DNA of 64,000 bases from Paenilisteria rustica (GTDB lineage Bacteria > Bacillota > Bacilli > Lactobacillales > Listeriaceae): NCBI RefSeq assembly GCF_013820765.1, contig NZ_JABJVM010000015.1, positions 17,252 to 81,251 of the forward strand, given 5' to 3'. Position numbers and translations under genes: made by a program. Numbering within the stretch: position 1 is the first letter of the stretch; each line of letters begins with the position of its first letter. Shown here one piece after another: positions 17,901 through 27,204 of the stretch. The notes beneath the pieces are model-generated. The model had not been told where the DNA came from. It searched no databases and saw only the letters and a program-made list of their open reading frames with translations.

Positions 17901-20900
17901 ATGTTATTAAAACGATTAGAAATGAATGGTTTCAAGTCATTTGCTGACAAAATGGTAATTGATTTTGTGCCGGGCACTACAGCGATAGTAGGCCCAAATG
18001 GAAGTGGAAAAAGTAATATTACCGAGGCGATTCGCTGGGTACTTGGGGAGCAGTCTGCCAAAAGTCTTCGCGGTGGTCGGATGGGTGATGTTATTTTTGC
18101 AGGAAGTGATTCGCGAAAACCAATTAATTTTGCGGAAGTGTCGCTTGTTTTTGAGAATGAGGATCGGTTTTTACCGCTTGATTATAGTGAGGTTTCGGTG
18201 ACAAGGCGTATTTTCCGTAATGGGGACAGCGATTATTTGATTAATAAGCAGTCTTGCCGGCTGAAGGATATCGTGGATCTGTTTATGGATTCGGGCCTTG
18301 GACGCGAGTCGTTTTCAATTATTAGTCAAGGGAAAATTGATGAGATTCTAAATAGTAAGCCGGAGGAACGGCGCTCGATTTTTGAAGAAGCGGCGGGTGT
18401 TTTGAAATATAAACATCGCAAGAAGCAAGCGGAAAACAAGCTTTTTGAAACAGAAGAGAACTTGAACCGAGTGCAGGATATTTTATACGAGTTAGAGGGG
18501 CAATTGGAGCCGCTTGAGATGCAGGCGAGTGTGGCGAAGGATTATTTATTCCAGCAGGAAGAGTTGGAGAAATATGAAGTGACGTTACTCGTGGCTGAAA
18601 TTGAAGCGTTCACGGAAAAAATTGCAATCCAAAAAGCGGAATTTGCGAAGAACGGTGAAATTTTGACGGCGATGCAAGCAGAAATTAAGCAGGAAGAAGC
18701 CCAGATTTTCGCGCAAAAGCAACTGCTCGCGGAGATGGATGAGCAAATGGACGTGACGCAGGCCGAACTTCTCGTTGTAACGGAGCGACTGGAACAATTG
18801 GAAGGGCAACGAAATGTGGCGCTGGAACGGAAGAAACATAGCAACGAGAACGAACAGGCAATGCATGCAAATCTGCAACAACTGGAAGCGAAGATTAAGA
18901 CTTTTGAGGAACAAAAACAAGTACTTTTGCAAGATAAGCTAGAAAAAGAAACGGCGCTCGAGATTTTCCTGAAAGAAAAGAAGGTACTTGAGGCCAAATT
19001 GGCGGAGTATAGCAACTTATCGGAAGAAAAAATTGAGAACATGAAAAGTGATTATATTGAGTTACGCCATACGCAGACGACGATGAAAAATGATATTGGT
19101 TATTTGGAGCGGCAGTTGTCGCAGATGCAAGGTCGTTCGGAGAAACTGGATCATGAAAATCAGCAACATATTTCAGAGCGAAATGAAATTATTGCGAATG
19201 TCGAAAGTTTGACGAAACATCTAGAAGAAATGCGGACAAAACTGACGGATCAGATGGGAAATTATCAGTCGGTTCAGCAGGAATTGGCGAAACAGGAAGC
19301 GGTTTTCACGAAACAAGAGCGTGAAATGTATCGGCAATATGAAACGATTCAACAAGCGAAGTCGCGTCAGGAAACATTGGCGGAACTCGCGGATGATTAC
19401 GCTGGATTTTTCCAAGGTGTTCGTGAAGTTTTGAAGGCGAAGAAGAAGTTGAACGGGATTATGGGCGCGTTTGTGGAATTAGTCGAGATTCCAGAGCATT
19501 ACCAGAAGGCGCTTGAGATTGCGCTTGGTGCGAATGCCCAACATATTATTGTGCGCGATGATCAAGCGGCACGTGAAGCGATTGGTTATTTGAAAGAGAC
19601 GCGAGCTGGACGGGCGACATTCTTACCGCTGACAACGATTCAGCCACGCCAAATTCCGATGGCGACAAAACACAGCTTAGAGCAACAACCAGCTTTTGTC
19701 GCGTTGGCAAGTGATGTTTTAACGTACGATGCCCAAGTAGAAAACGTGATTTTGAACGCGCTTGGTACGACCATTTTGGCAAAGGACTTAAAAGGCGCGA
19801 ATCTACTCGCAAAATTGGTGAACTTCCGATATCGTGTGGTTACGTTGGAAGGTGATGTCGTGAACGCTGGTGGTTCGATGACTGGTGGAGCAACGGCGCA
19901 AGGAAAATCATCTATCATGACGCGTAAACACGAACTGGAAAACTTGAGCAAAACGATTGCACAAATGACAGTCTCTGTAGAGAAAACGGAGAAACAATTT
20001 ACGGCATTGAAAGAAGAAGTCAAAGGAAAACGAGAGCAGCTAGAACAAGCACGGTCCATTGGCGAATCGCTTCGTTTGCAAGAGACGGAATTGCTCGGGA
20101 AAAAAGAGCGAGCGGAAGAACGTTTAGCCGTAGCGAACAAACAGCTCCAAATTTACGATATGGAGAAAGCGGAAGGCACGTCGGAGCATCAGCAATTGAC
20201 GGAACGCAAAGAGAAATTGCAACAAGAATTAACGGTGCTGGCGCTAGAGATTATTGATAAAGATGAACAGATTCAGCGGATGACGAAGCAAAGCAAAGAG
20301 CAAGAACATAATCGTGCGAGTGATCAAGAAAGTTATTCGACACTTAAATCCCGCGTGGCAGTGAGTCGTGAACAGCTTCAAACCGCAGAACAAGCCTTGC
20401 TGACGCTAGAAACGGATATGACTGATTACTATAACCAAAAAGAGGCGATTACGTCAAAACTGGCGATGCTTCAAACGAACCTCGAAACGGTGCATACGAG
20501 TACGGAAGAGTTAGCTGAAATCATCGAGCAGGCGCGCTTGGCGAAGGAACAAACGGCAACGAAACGTGATGAATTACGCGAAAAACGCCTGGCGCTACAA
20601 GAAAGCTTGGCCGTTCAAGAAGAAGCCCTACAGCAAAAGCATAATCAAGCAAGTTTTTACATGGAGCAAAAAACAACCGTAGAGGTCAGTCTGAGTCGTT
20701 TAGATGCGGATGTAGACAATCGTTTAGAACGCTTATCGGAGGCCTATGTGCTCACTTTTGAGGCGGCTAAAGCTCGCAAGGTGGAAGACATGGACATCGA
20801 TAACGCGCGGTCCAAAGTCCGGTTATTGAAACGTTCCATCGATGAACTTGGTGTCGTCAATATTGGCGCTATCGATGAATTCGAGCGGATTAAAGAACGT

Positions 20901-21461
20901 TTTGACTTCCTAAATGGGCAGCAAACGGATTTGCTCGAGGCTAAATCAACCTTGTTCCAAGTGATGGACGAGATGGATGAAGAGATGAAGAAGCGATTTG
21001 ATGCCTCTTTCACAGCGATTCAGGCGGAATTTGCGATTGTTTTCCCTGAACTTTTTGGTGGTGGGCAGGCGCGACTTATTTTACAAAATCCGGATGAAGT
21101 TTTAACGACAGGCGTGGATATCGAAGCGCAACCACCAGGCAAGAAATTGCAGAACTTGAGTCTACTTTCGGGTGGCGAGCGAGCGTTAACGGCGATTGCT
21201 TTATTATTTGCGATTATTCGCGTGCGTCCGATGCCATTCTGTATTTTGGATGAAGTGGAGGCGGCGCTTGATGAGGCGAACGTGACGCGCTTTAGTCGTT
21301 ATTTGAAGAAATTTGAAACGAATATTCAATTTATCGTTATCACTCACCGCAAGGGCACGATGGAGGAAGCGGATGTGCTGTACGGTGTAACAATGCAGGA
21401 ATCCGGCGTCTCGAAGCTCGTTTCGGTACGCTTAGAAGAAACCGCAGAACTAATCAAATAG
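17901..21461 (+). CDS. smc: Chromosome segregation protein SMC
   Basis: The 1186-residue condensin ATPase acting with ScpA/ScpB to organise and segregate the chromosome. Walker A GPNGSGKSN lies near residues 32-40, followed by a long coiled coil, the flexible hinge (about 510-670, with the glycine-rich GGSMTGG), a second coiled coil, and the C-terminal head with LLSGGERALTAIALLFAI and Walker B FCILDEVEAALD. Length and order are normal. Placed between rnc and ftsY as in other Bacillales. Confidence 0.97.
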   Translation: MLLKRLEMNGFKSFADKMVIDFVPGTTAIVGPNGSGKSNITEAIRWVLGEQSAKSLRGGRMGDVIFAGSDSRKPINFAEVSLVFENEDRFLPLDYSEVSVTRRIFRNGDSDYLINKQSCRLKDIVDLFMDSGLGRESFSIISQGKIDEILNSKPEERRSIFEEAAGVLKYKHRKKQAENKLFETEENLNRVQDILYELEGQLEPLEMQASVAKDYLFQQEELEKYEVTLLVAEIEAFTEKIAIQKAEFAKNGEILTAMQAEIKQEEAQIFAQKQLLAEMDEQMDVTQAELLVVTERLEQLEGQRNVALERKKHSNENEQAMHANLQQLEAKIKTFEEQKQVLLQDKLEKETALEIFLKEKKVLEAKLAEYSNLSEEKIENMKSDYIELRHTQTTMKNDIGYLERQLSQMQGRSEKLDHENQQHISERNEIIANVESLTKHLEEMRTKLTDQMGNYQSVQQELAKQEAVFTKQEREMYRQYETIQQAKSRQETLAELADDYAGFFQGVREVLKAKKKLNGIMGAFVELVEIPEHYQKALEIALGANAQHIIVRDDQAAREAIGYLKETRAGRATFLPLTTIQPRQIPMATKHSLEQQPAFVALASDVLTYDAQVENVILNALGTTILAKDLKGANLLAKLVNFRYRVVTLEGDVVNAGGSMTGGATAQGKSSIMTRKHELENLSKTIAQMTVSVEKTEKQFTALKEEVKGKREQLEQARSIGESLRLQETELLGKKERAEERLAVANKQLQIYDMEKAEGTSEHQQLTERKEKLQQELTVLALEIIDKDEQIQRMTKQSKEQEHNRASDQESYSTLKSRVAVSREQLQTAEQALLTLETDMTDYYNQKEAITSKLAMLQTNLETVHTSTEELAEIIEQARLAKEQTATKRDELREKRLALQESLAVQEEALQQKHNQASFYMEQKTTVEVSLSRLDADVDNRLERLSEAYVLTFEAAKARKVEDMDIDNARSKVRLLKRSIDELGVVNIGAIDEFERIKERFDFLNGQQTDLLEAKSTLFQVMDEMDEEMKKRFDASFTAIQAEFAIVFPELFGGGQARLILQNPDEVLTTGVDIEAQPPGKKLQNLSLLSGGERALTAIALLFAIIRVRPMPFCILDEVEAALDEANVTRFSRYLKKFETNIQFIVITHRKGTMEEADVLYGVTMQESGVSKLVSVRLEETAELIK

Positions 21462-21477
21462 AGGAGTTGCAAACCGG

Positions 21478-22467
21478 ATGACATTTTTTAAGAAAATAAA
21501 AGATAAACTAACGCAACAAACCGATTCTGTTACGGAAAAATTTAAAGATGGTTTATCCAAAACACGTGATAATTTCTCAGGTAAAATGAATGAACTTGTG
21601 GCGCGTTATCGTAAAGTGGATGAGGAATTTTTTGAAGAGTTGGAGGAAATTCTGATTCAGGCAGATGTTGGTTTTGAAACGGTGATGGAGCTTGTCGAGC
21701 AGTTACGCGAAGAGGTGAAGTTGCGTAATATTCAGGATCCGAAAGAAGTGCAGGAAGTCATCGTGGAGAAATTGGTGGCGATTTACCACGGCGAAGAGAA
21801 AGAATTACCAGAGTTAAATATCCAACCAGAGGGCTTGACTGTGATTCTTTTTGTCGGCGTGAATGGTGTTGGTAAAACAACGACAATCGGAAAACTAGCA
21901 CATCATTTGAAAGCACAAGGCAAGAGCGTGCTTCTAGCGGCTGGCGATACGTTCCGAGCTGGGGCGATTGATCAGTTAGATGTTTGGGGTGAACGTGTCG
22001 GTGTGGACGTTATCAAGCAAGCTGAGGGCAGTGATCCTGCAGCGGTGATGTTTGATGCGGTACAAGCGGCCAAAGCGCGTAACGTGGATGTCTTGCTCTG
22101 TGACACGGCTGGACGTTTGCAAAACAAAGTGAACTTAATGAACGAGCTAGAAAAGGTGAAACGTGTCATCACGCGTGAGGTGCCAAATGCGCCACATGAG
22201 GTCTTGCTTGTCTTAGATGCGACCACTGGGCAAAATGCGTTTGTGCAGGCAAAACAGTTCAAAGAGGCGACAGATGTAAGCGGGATTGTGCTCACTAAAT
22301 TAGACGGTACAGCAAAAGGTGGGATCGTGATTGCGATTCGTAATGAGCTGCATATCCCGGTTAAATTTGTTGGTTTGGGTGAAAAAATGGATGACCTTCA
22401 AGCTTTCGATGCGAATGAATATGTATATGGTTTGTTCGCAGATGTTATTGACGGTGCTAAAGACTAA
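21478..22467 (+). CDS. ftsY: Signal recognition particle receptor FtsY
   Basis: The SRP receptor GTPase that docks ribosome-nascent chain complexes at the membrane. The 329-residue protein has a short charged N-terminus, an N domain and a G domain with GVNGVGKTT near residues 127-135, DTFRAGAIDQL, the DTAGR motif and TKLDGTAKGG. It lacks the long acidic A domain of E. coli FtsY, as is usual in Bacillales. Its partner Ffh is encoded about 1.9 kb downstream. Confidence 0.96.
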   Translation: MTFFKKIKDKLTQQTDSVTEKFKDGLSKTRDNFSGKMNELVARYRKVDEEFFEELEEILIQADVGFETVMELVEQLREEVKLRNIQDPKEVQEVIVEKLVAIYHGEEKELPELNIQPEGLTVILFVGVNGVGKTTTIGKLAHHLKAQGKSVLLAAGDTFRAGAIDQLDVWGERVGVDVIKQAEGSDPAAVMFDAVQAAKARNVDVLLCDTAGRLQNKVNLMNELEKVKRVITREVPNAPHEVLLVLDATTGQNAFVQAKQFKEATDVSGIVLTKLDGTAKGGIVIAIRNELHIPVKFVGLGEKMDDLQAFDANEYVYGLFADVIDGAKD

Positions 22468-22484
22468 TACTATTTAGGCGATAG

Positions 22485-22529
22485 AAAAACCCGTCTATCA
22501 GAATTGTTTTTCTGGTAAACGGGTTATTT
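22485..22529. terminator. Bidirectional terminator after ftsY
   Basis: AACCCGTCTATCAGAA pairs with TTCTGGTAAACGGGTT with two mismatches; both ends are flanked by A/T-rich runs, so it may serve the convergent gene at 22531 too. Confidence 0.7.
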
Positions 22530-22530
22530 C

Positions 22531-23058
22531 CTATGCTTCGCTTTTTTTGTAATGTAGCTCGACAAACTGGCCGAAAGAAGTAGTATCAACTAATTCAAGG
22601 CGTTCTAGATAGTCGCCCTCTTCGAATAACCGTTTTCCTTTACCAAGCAGGATAGGCGTAATTTGAATCCACCACTCATCGATCATATTGGCTTCTAGAA
22701 GTGGTTTTAATAAGTTGCCGCCACCTACAATCCAAATGGGTTTTCCATCTTGTTCTTTTAATTCGTTAATAAAAGAAACTGGGTTTTCATGGATGGTATG
22801 GGTATCTTCAAAGGTTTTAGTCGTGTCTCTTGTGAAAACGTATACCTCTTGGTCTGGATAAAATGGTTCGCCTTTTTGTAGCTTTAGAACTTCTTCGTAC
22901 GTGACGCGGCCCATGACGACTGCATCGATATTTTGGATGAATTTTTCGTAGGTGGTCCCTTCGCCTGTGTCTGTTTCGAATAGCCAGGTTAAACTATTGT
23001 CTTGGTCGGCTAGGTATCCGTCTAGGGTAACGGCGCCGTAAAAAACTACTTTTCTCAT
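22531..23058 (-). CDS. Dihydrofolate reductase / RibD C-terminal family protein
   Basis: A 175-residue protein of the DHFR-like fold, RibD C-terminal family (YyaP/YwjB type). Visible are VVFYGAVTLDGYLA at the N-terminus, MGRVTYEEV near residue 52 and IWIVGGGNLLKPLL near 115, a nucleotide-binding segment. These proteins probably reduce an NADPH-dependent substrate, but it is not known. I choose the ATG at 23058 because AAAGGAG is 11 bp away, while it lies only 2 bp from the ATG at 23067. It sits alone on the minus strand between ftsY and the repeats, so it is likely an accessory insertion between ftsY and ylxM-ffh. Confidence 0.8.
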   Translation of the reverse strand: MRKVVFYGAVTLDGYLADQDNSLTWLFETDTGEGTTYEKFIQNIDAVVMGRVTYEEVLKLQKGEPFYPDQEVYVFTRDTTKTFEDTHTIHENPVSFINELKEQDGKPIWIVGGGNLLKPLLEANMIDEWWIQITPILLGKGKRLFEEGDYLERLELVDTTSFGQFVELHYKKSEA

Positions 23059-23146
23059 GATTTGCATAGCTCCTTTAGCGTTGAGATGTTTTTATTATAG
23101 CACAAATGTTTGGGGTTGGGGGTTTCTTCACGCTGGGTCTAGCTTT

Positions 23147-23900
23147 GTTGTGGCTCTTATGAGGCATTACTCGCCGATTTAGAGCCTCAATACGAGTGCG
23201 AACAGAGTGAGCATTCGTTCCTTGTTGAGATTCTTGAAAAGCGTAGTGTGCTTTTTTAGAACCTCAATAGGCAGTTGAATGCAATGAAACTGCCTTCCTT
23301 TTAGCTAACTCCTCGAAAACTGGAGCGGCCTCCATAAAGAGCAAATACTATTCTTAGTGTAGCGGAAATCATGCTCTGCGTTCGTTTGGCGGTTGCTTCA
23401 CGGTCGGGCTAGCTTCAAGAGCCAGCCTCTCGGAAATTTCGTGGCCTCCGCAAAAATCAAAAGAGGATTTTCACTGCGCCCCCCCTATGTTGTGGTTCTT
23501 ATGAGGCATTACTCGCCGATTTAGAGCCTCAATACGAGTGCGAACAGAGTGAGCATTCGCTCCTTGTACGCGTTATGGCCTGTGCCTCCGATCTAGCTTT
23601 GTTGAGATTCTTGAAAAGCGTAGTGTGCTTTTTTAGAACCTCAATAGGCAGTTGAATGCAATGAAACTGCCTTCCTTTTAGCTAACTCCTCGAAAACTGG
23701 AGCAGTCTCCATAAAGAGCAAATACTATTCTTAGTGTAGCGGGAATCATGCTCTGCGTTCGTTTGGCGGTTGCTTCATGGTCGGGCTAGCTTCAAGAGCC
23801 AGCCTCTCGGAAATTTCGTGGCCTCCGCAAAAATCAAAAGAGGATTTTCACTGCGCCCCCTAACAATTTCTGTCGAGGCTAACGGGCTCTTTCAGCTTTT
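23147..23900. repeat. Composite tandem array of repeats B and A
   Basis: Two blocks in tandem. Repeat B cores lie at 23147-23221 and 23490-23564 (offset 343). The following 260 bp, 23224-23483, recurs at 23601-23860 (offset 377) with only about four differences; 34 extra bases (23565-23598) precede the second copy. Each block ends in a minus-strand repeat A. The copy at 23788-23900 is complete; the copy at 23411-23483 has lost its outer arm where the second repeat B begins. No gene is seen in the 23068-23980 gap. Confidence 0.8.
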
Positions 23901-23906
23901 CAATGC

Positions 23907-23935
23907 TTGACATCCCCCATTTTTCCACGTATTCT
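23907..23935 (+). promoter_or_regulatory. ylxM-ffh promoter candidate
   Basis: TTGACA (23907-23912), 17-bp spacer, TATTCT (23930-23935), starting 7 bp beyond the end of a repeat A copy. Confidence 0.55.
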
Positions 23936-23980
23936 TATATAGTATAAGCGGGTTTTGGCTAGGGAAGGAACGATGCGGAT

Positions 23981-24313
23981 ATGTTTGAGAAAACGACGCG
24001 GATGAATTTTTTGATTGATATCTATGATTCGCTTTTAACAGAGAAGCAGCGGTCCTATGTTTCGCTTTATTATTTGGAGGATTTGTCGCTTGGTGAGATT
24101 GCTGAGGAGTATGAGGTGAGTCGGCAGGCGGTGTATGATAATATTAAGCGGACCGAGGCGGTGCTCGAGAATTATGAAGAAAAGCTTGGCGTTTTAAAGA
24201 AATATCAGGAGCGTGAGCAATTAATTGAGCATCTGGAACGACGATTACAGGAAGAACAAGTGTTAGACAATGAAGTGGCTGGGCTGCTTCAACAACTTAA
24301 AAATATGGATTAG
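23981..24313 (+). CDS. ylxM: YlxM/p13-like DNA-binding protein of the SRP operon
   Basis: A 110-residue helix-turn-helix protein with sigma-70 region 4-like sequence ([23 protein letters not shown], about residues 30-52). It is always next to ffh in Firmicutes and has been reported to modulate SRP GTPase or bind RNA; the exact role is uncertain. The gene ends 12 bp before ffh, so the two are co-transcribed. The C-terminal half is a charged probable coiled coil. Confidence 0.9.
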   Translation: MFEKTTRMNFLIDIYDSLLTEKQRSYVSLYYLEDLSLGEIAEEYEVSRQAVYDNIKRTEAVLENYEEKLGVLKKYQEREQLIEHLERRLQEEQVLDNEVAGLLQQLKNMD

Positions 24314-24325
24314 GAGGCGGCGCAC

Positions 24326-25681
24326 ATGGCATTTGAAGGATTAGCCGGCCGATTACAAGAAACGATGAACAAAATCCGCGGAAAAGGGAAAGTGAATGAG
24401 GCGGATGTAAAAGAAATGATGCGTGAGGTCCGACTTGCTTTGCTGGAAGCGGATGTTAACTTTAAAGTAGTCAAACAATTTATCAAAATAGTAAGCGAGC
24501 GTGCTGTCGGTAGCGAGGTTATGAAGAGCCTAACGCCTGGTCAGCAAGTCATCAAAATTGTCCAAGAAGAACTGACGACGTTGATGGGCGGCGAGGAAAG
24601 TAAGATTGCCGTTGCTGATAAGCCACCGACTGTTGTCATGATGGTTGGACTTCAAGGGGCCGGTAAAACAACAACTACTGGTAAACTTGCGAACTTACTA
24701 CGTAAAAAATATAATCGTAAACCACTTCTCGTGGCGGCGGATATTTATCGTCCAGCGGCCATTAAACAATTGGAAACGTTGGGAAATCAGTTGGATATGC
24801 CAGTCTTTTCTCTAGGTGATCAAGTCAGTCCTGTCGAAATTGCCAAACAGGCGATTGCGAAGGCGAAAGAGGATCATCTGGATTATGTGTTGATTGATAC
24901 GGCGGGGCGTCTTCATATTGATACGGAGTTAATGGATGAATTGGTAGCGGTGAAAGAAATCGCTAATCCGTCTGAGATTTTACTCGTTGTCGATTCGATG
25001 ACAGGGCAAGATGCGGTAAATGTAGCGGAAAGTTTTAATGCGCAGTTAGATATTACTGGTGTTGTCTTAACAAAACTTGATGGGGATACACGTGGTGGTG
25101 CGGCGCTTTCTATCCGTTCTGTGACGGAGAAACCTATCAAATTTGTCGGTATGGGCGAGAAGATGGAGGCACTCGAAAGTTTCCATCCAGACCGAATGGC
25201 ATCTCGTATTCTTGGCATGGGTGATGTGTTATCTCTCATTGAGAAGGCGCAGGTTTCAGTCGACGAGGACAAGGCGCGTGAGCTTGAGCAGAAAGTCAAA
25301 GATATGTCGATGACGCTGGATGATTTCTTGGAGCAACTGCAACAAGTACGCCAAATGGGGCCACTTGATGAGCTTCTAAAAATGATGCCAGGTGCGAATA
25401 AAATGAAAGGTCTCGATAATATGAACGTTGATGAAAAGCAATTGACGCATATTGAGGCAATCATTAAATCGATGACAAAAGCGGAGAAAGACCATCCGGA
25501 TATCATTAATGCAAATCGACGCAAACGTATTGCACGCGGTTCAGGACGTCCAATTCAAGAGGTCAATCGACTTTTAAAACAGTTTAATGAAATGAAAAAA
25601 ATGATGAAACAGATGTCCGGTGCGGGTGGAAAAGGCAAGAAAAAACGTGGCGGATTAGGTAATTTTAAAATGCCGTTTTAA
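24326..25681 (+). CDS. ffh: Signal recognition particle protein Ffh (SRP54)
   Basis: A 451-residue GTPase that binds signal peptides and 4.5S/scRNA. N and G domains are followed by a methionine-rich M domain. Visible are GLQGAGKTTTTGKLA near residues 106-120, DTAGRLH, TKLDGDTRGG, and in the M domain MGPLDELLKMMPGANKMKG plus the RNA-binding RRKRIARGSGR near 398-408. GAGGCGG precedes the start. Its receptor FtsY lies upstream. No srp RNA gene was found in the window. Confidence 0.97.
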   Translation: MAFEGLAGRLQETMNKIRGKGKVNEADVKEMMREVRLALLEADVNFKVVKQFIKIVSERAVGSEVMKSLTPGQQVIKIVQEELTTLMGGEESKIAVADKPPTVVMMVGLQGAGKTTTTGKLANLLRKKYNRKPLLVAADIYRPAAIKQLETLGNQLDMPVFSLGDQVSPVEIAKQAIAKAKEDHLDYVLIDTAGRLHIDTELMDELVAVKEIANPSEILLVVDSMTGQDAVNVAESFNAQLDITGVVLTKLDGDTRGGAALSIRSVTEKPIKFVGMGEKMEALESFHPDRMASRILGMGDVLSLIEKAQVSVDEDKARELEQKVKDMSMTLDDFLEQLQQVRQMGPLDELLKMMPGANKMKGLDNMNVDEKQLTHIEAIIKSMTKAEKDHPDIINANRRKRIARGSGRPIQEVNRLLKQFNEMKKMMKQMSGAGGKGKKKRGGLGNFKMPF

Positions 25682-25697
25682 TAAAAAAGAAATAAAA

Positions 25698-25720
25698 AAA
25701 CATAGCGAAAAGCTATGTTT
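25698..25720 (+). terminator. Terminator after ffh
   Basis: Perfect hairpin AAACATAGC-gaaaa-GCTATGTTT. It lies 4 bp before the left end of the IS3-type element. Confidence 0.65.
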
Positions 25721-25789
25721 AAAGTGGTACCCATGTCAAGGATACTTATAAAAAAAGAATTAAGCACTTGTTAGAAGATGGTTTCTGTA

Positions 25790-26419
25790 TTATACGGGAG
25801 CCATCTTTTTGAGGTTCCATTGATAGCGATAATTATTATAGTAAATCATATAGTAGTCTATTTTCGATTTCAGGGCGGCTAGGGTATCAAACAATATCAT
25901 CTTTAAAATGGCCAAATAAGGACTCCTGCGGAGCGTTATCCCAGCAGTTTCCTCGGTGAGACAAGATTGGCCTAAGTCGTATTTTTTTAAGATCTTTTGA
26001 TAGATAGGGCTAGTGTAAAGGCTTCCTTGATCGGAGTGAATAAAGGCATCTTTGTGTAAGTTATATTTCCGTTTTTTGAGCTTTTTAATCGTTTGTATCG
26101 CAATGTCTAATGTGATTCTATCGGACGTGTGGTAAGCTAAAATCTCATTGGTGGAACCATCTTTAATGGTCGATAAATAGGCCATTTGTCGCTTGCCGTA
26201 GGGAAGATAGGTAGTGTTTGTGAGTAGGACCTTTCCGGGAATAGCTTGCTTAAATTGGCGTTTCAATTGATTTGGAATGACGCGATGCTTTTGGGTTGCC
26301 TTGGCAATTCGTTTATAAGGATTCGGTTTACGATGTGGGCAAACGATGTCGTACTTCCGCATAATCCTACGGATTTTCTTACGGCTATAAATGATGCCAA
26401 ATTCATTCTCTAGTATCAT
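25790..26419 (-). pseudogene. IS3 transposase, C-terminal part (DDE domain), inactivated
   Basis: Encodes the rve integrase core from ILENEFGIIYSRKKIRR onward. The first catalytic aspartate, normally in TDITY, is replaced by asparagine (TNTTY). The second is kept in IHSDQGS. The stretch with the third catalytic residue, NCWDNAPQES, is readable only in another frame at about 25925-25975 between two compensating frameshifts, so it is missing from the encoded protein. The gene is therefore dead on three counts. It continues the frame interrupted near 26420. Confidence 0.85.
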
Positions 26420-27063
26420 TTTGATACTTCTAGCGCCCTTTTTGAAACCGCGACGATGGAAAGCATATCACGCGATGCTTCGTCTTGATTTTCTCGCTGT
26501 GTTCGCTGCGATTGACACTGTAGATACCGATAATAGCCAGATCTAGACACCTCTAATAAACTACAGAAATAGCTAACGTAGCGAGAAAAGTTGTTATTTG
26601 AGACCAGTGTTTGAATCCATTGAAATTTCATAGCCGTTGTTAATTTATTTTTTCTTATGAAGCACCTTCCTTCTATCTTCTCGAGCTTTTTTAGAACCTC
26701 TACTTGTTCTTCTAATACAGCTATTCTTGCTTGTTGTCGTTGGATTGTCTCTTCAGGTGTCAGTACTCGCTTGAGATTTTTTTGAGCCCCTTTACGATTG
26801 TCCATCAAACCTATGACACTGTCTTTTTCATAGGCTTTTTTCCAGCGGCTGGCACATTGCTCGACACGTTTCATCCCAAGGATGGCAACATCAAAATGGT
26901 GTGCTTCAAAAATAGCGCGTGGTAATTCTCCTGCTAAATAACGCTCTACAAAGATACGCTTGAAAGCGTCGGAGTATGTGATGGTGCGTGGCGAAACGTT
27001 TCTTACATTTGGATTTTGTTTTAATTTTTGGATTTCGGCGTTCGAGAATAGTTTTTTGCTCAT
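26416..27063 (-). pseudogene. IS3 transposase, N-terminal part (helix-turn-helix and leader)
   Basis: A 215-residue fragment with an N-terminal helix-turn-helix region (SDAFKRIFVERYLAGE, then RVEQCASRWKKAYE), a leucine-zipper-like segment (QQARIAVLEEQVEVLKKLE) and the start of the integrase part (LLEVSRSGYYRYL). The frame runs into a stop at 26416-26418, while the continuation KKGARSIKMILENEFG is in another frame, at a run of five A residues near 26428-26432. This could in principle be recoding, but the other damage downstream argues for decay. Confidence 0.8.
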
Positions 27064-27204
27064 GATTGCTTCCTTTCTGACGGAGTCATTGTTTTATTGA
27101 GTATACAAAAAGTACCTATAGAATGAACTTCTTTTTTGAAGTGTCCATTCTATAGGTACCATTGTAGATGTCCTACCCTTTGCTATTAATACAAAATGGG
27201 ATTA

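Larger units (their letters stand above)
25725..27161 (-). mobile_element. IS3-family insertion sequence, decayed
   Basis: Imperfect terminal inverted repeats begin TGGTACCCAT on the left (25725) and TGGTACCTAT on the right (minus strand from 27161), sharing GGA-ACTT-AAAAAA further in. The body carries one transposase broken by frameshifts. No convincing 3-bp target duplication is seen. The right end also contains a large palindrome at 27112-27159. It lies between ffh and the secreted-protein gene. Confidence 0.8.

Noticed and set aside
18542..19042. Minus-strand open frame of 166 codons opposite smc, rich in Ser, Phe and Cys
   Set aside because: Typical antisense of a Glu/Lys/Leu coiled coil; not a gene.
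24913..25524. Minus-strand open frame of 203 codons opposite ffh
   Set aside because: Ser-rich mirror-frame sequence over a fully supported ffh gene.
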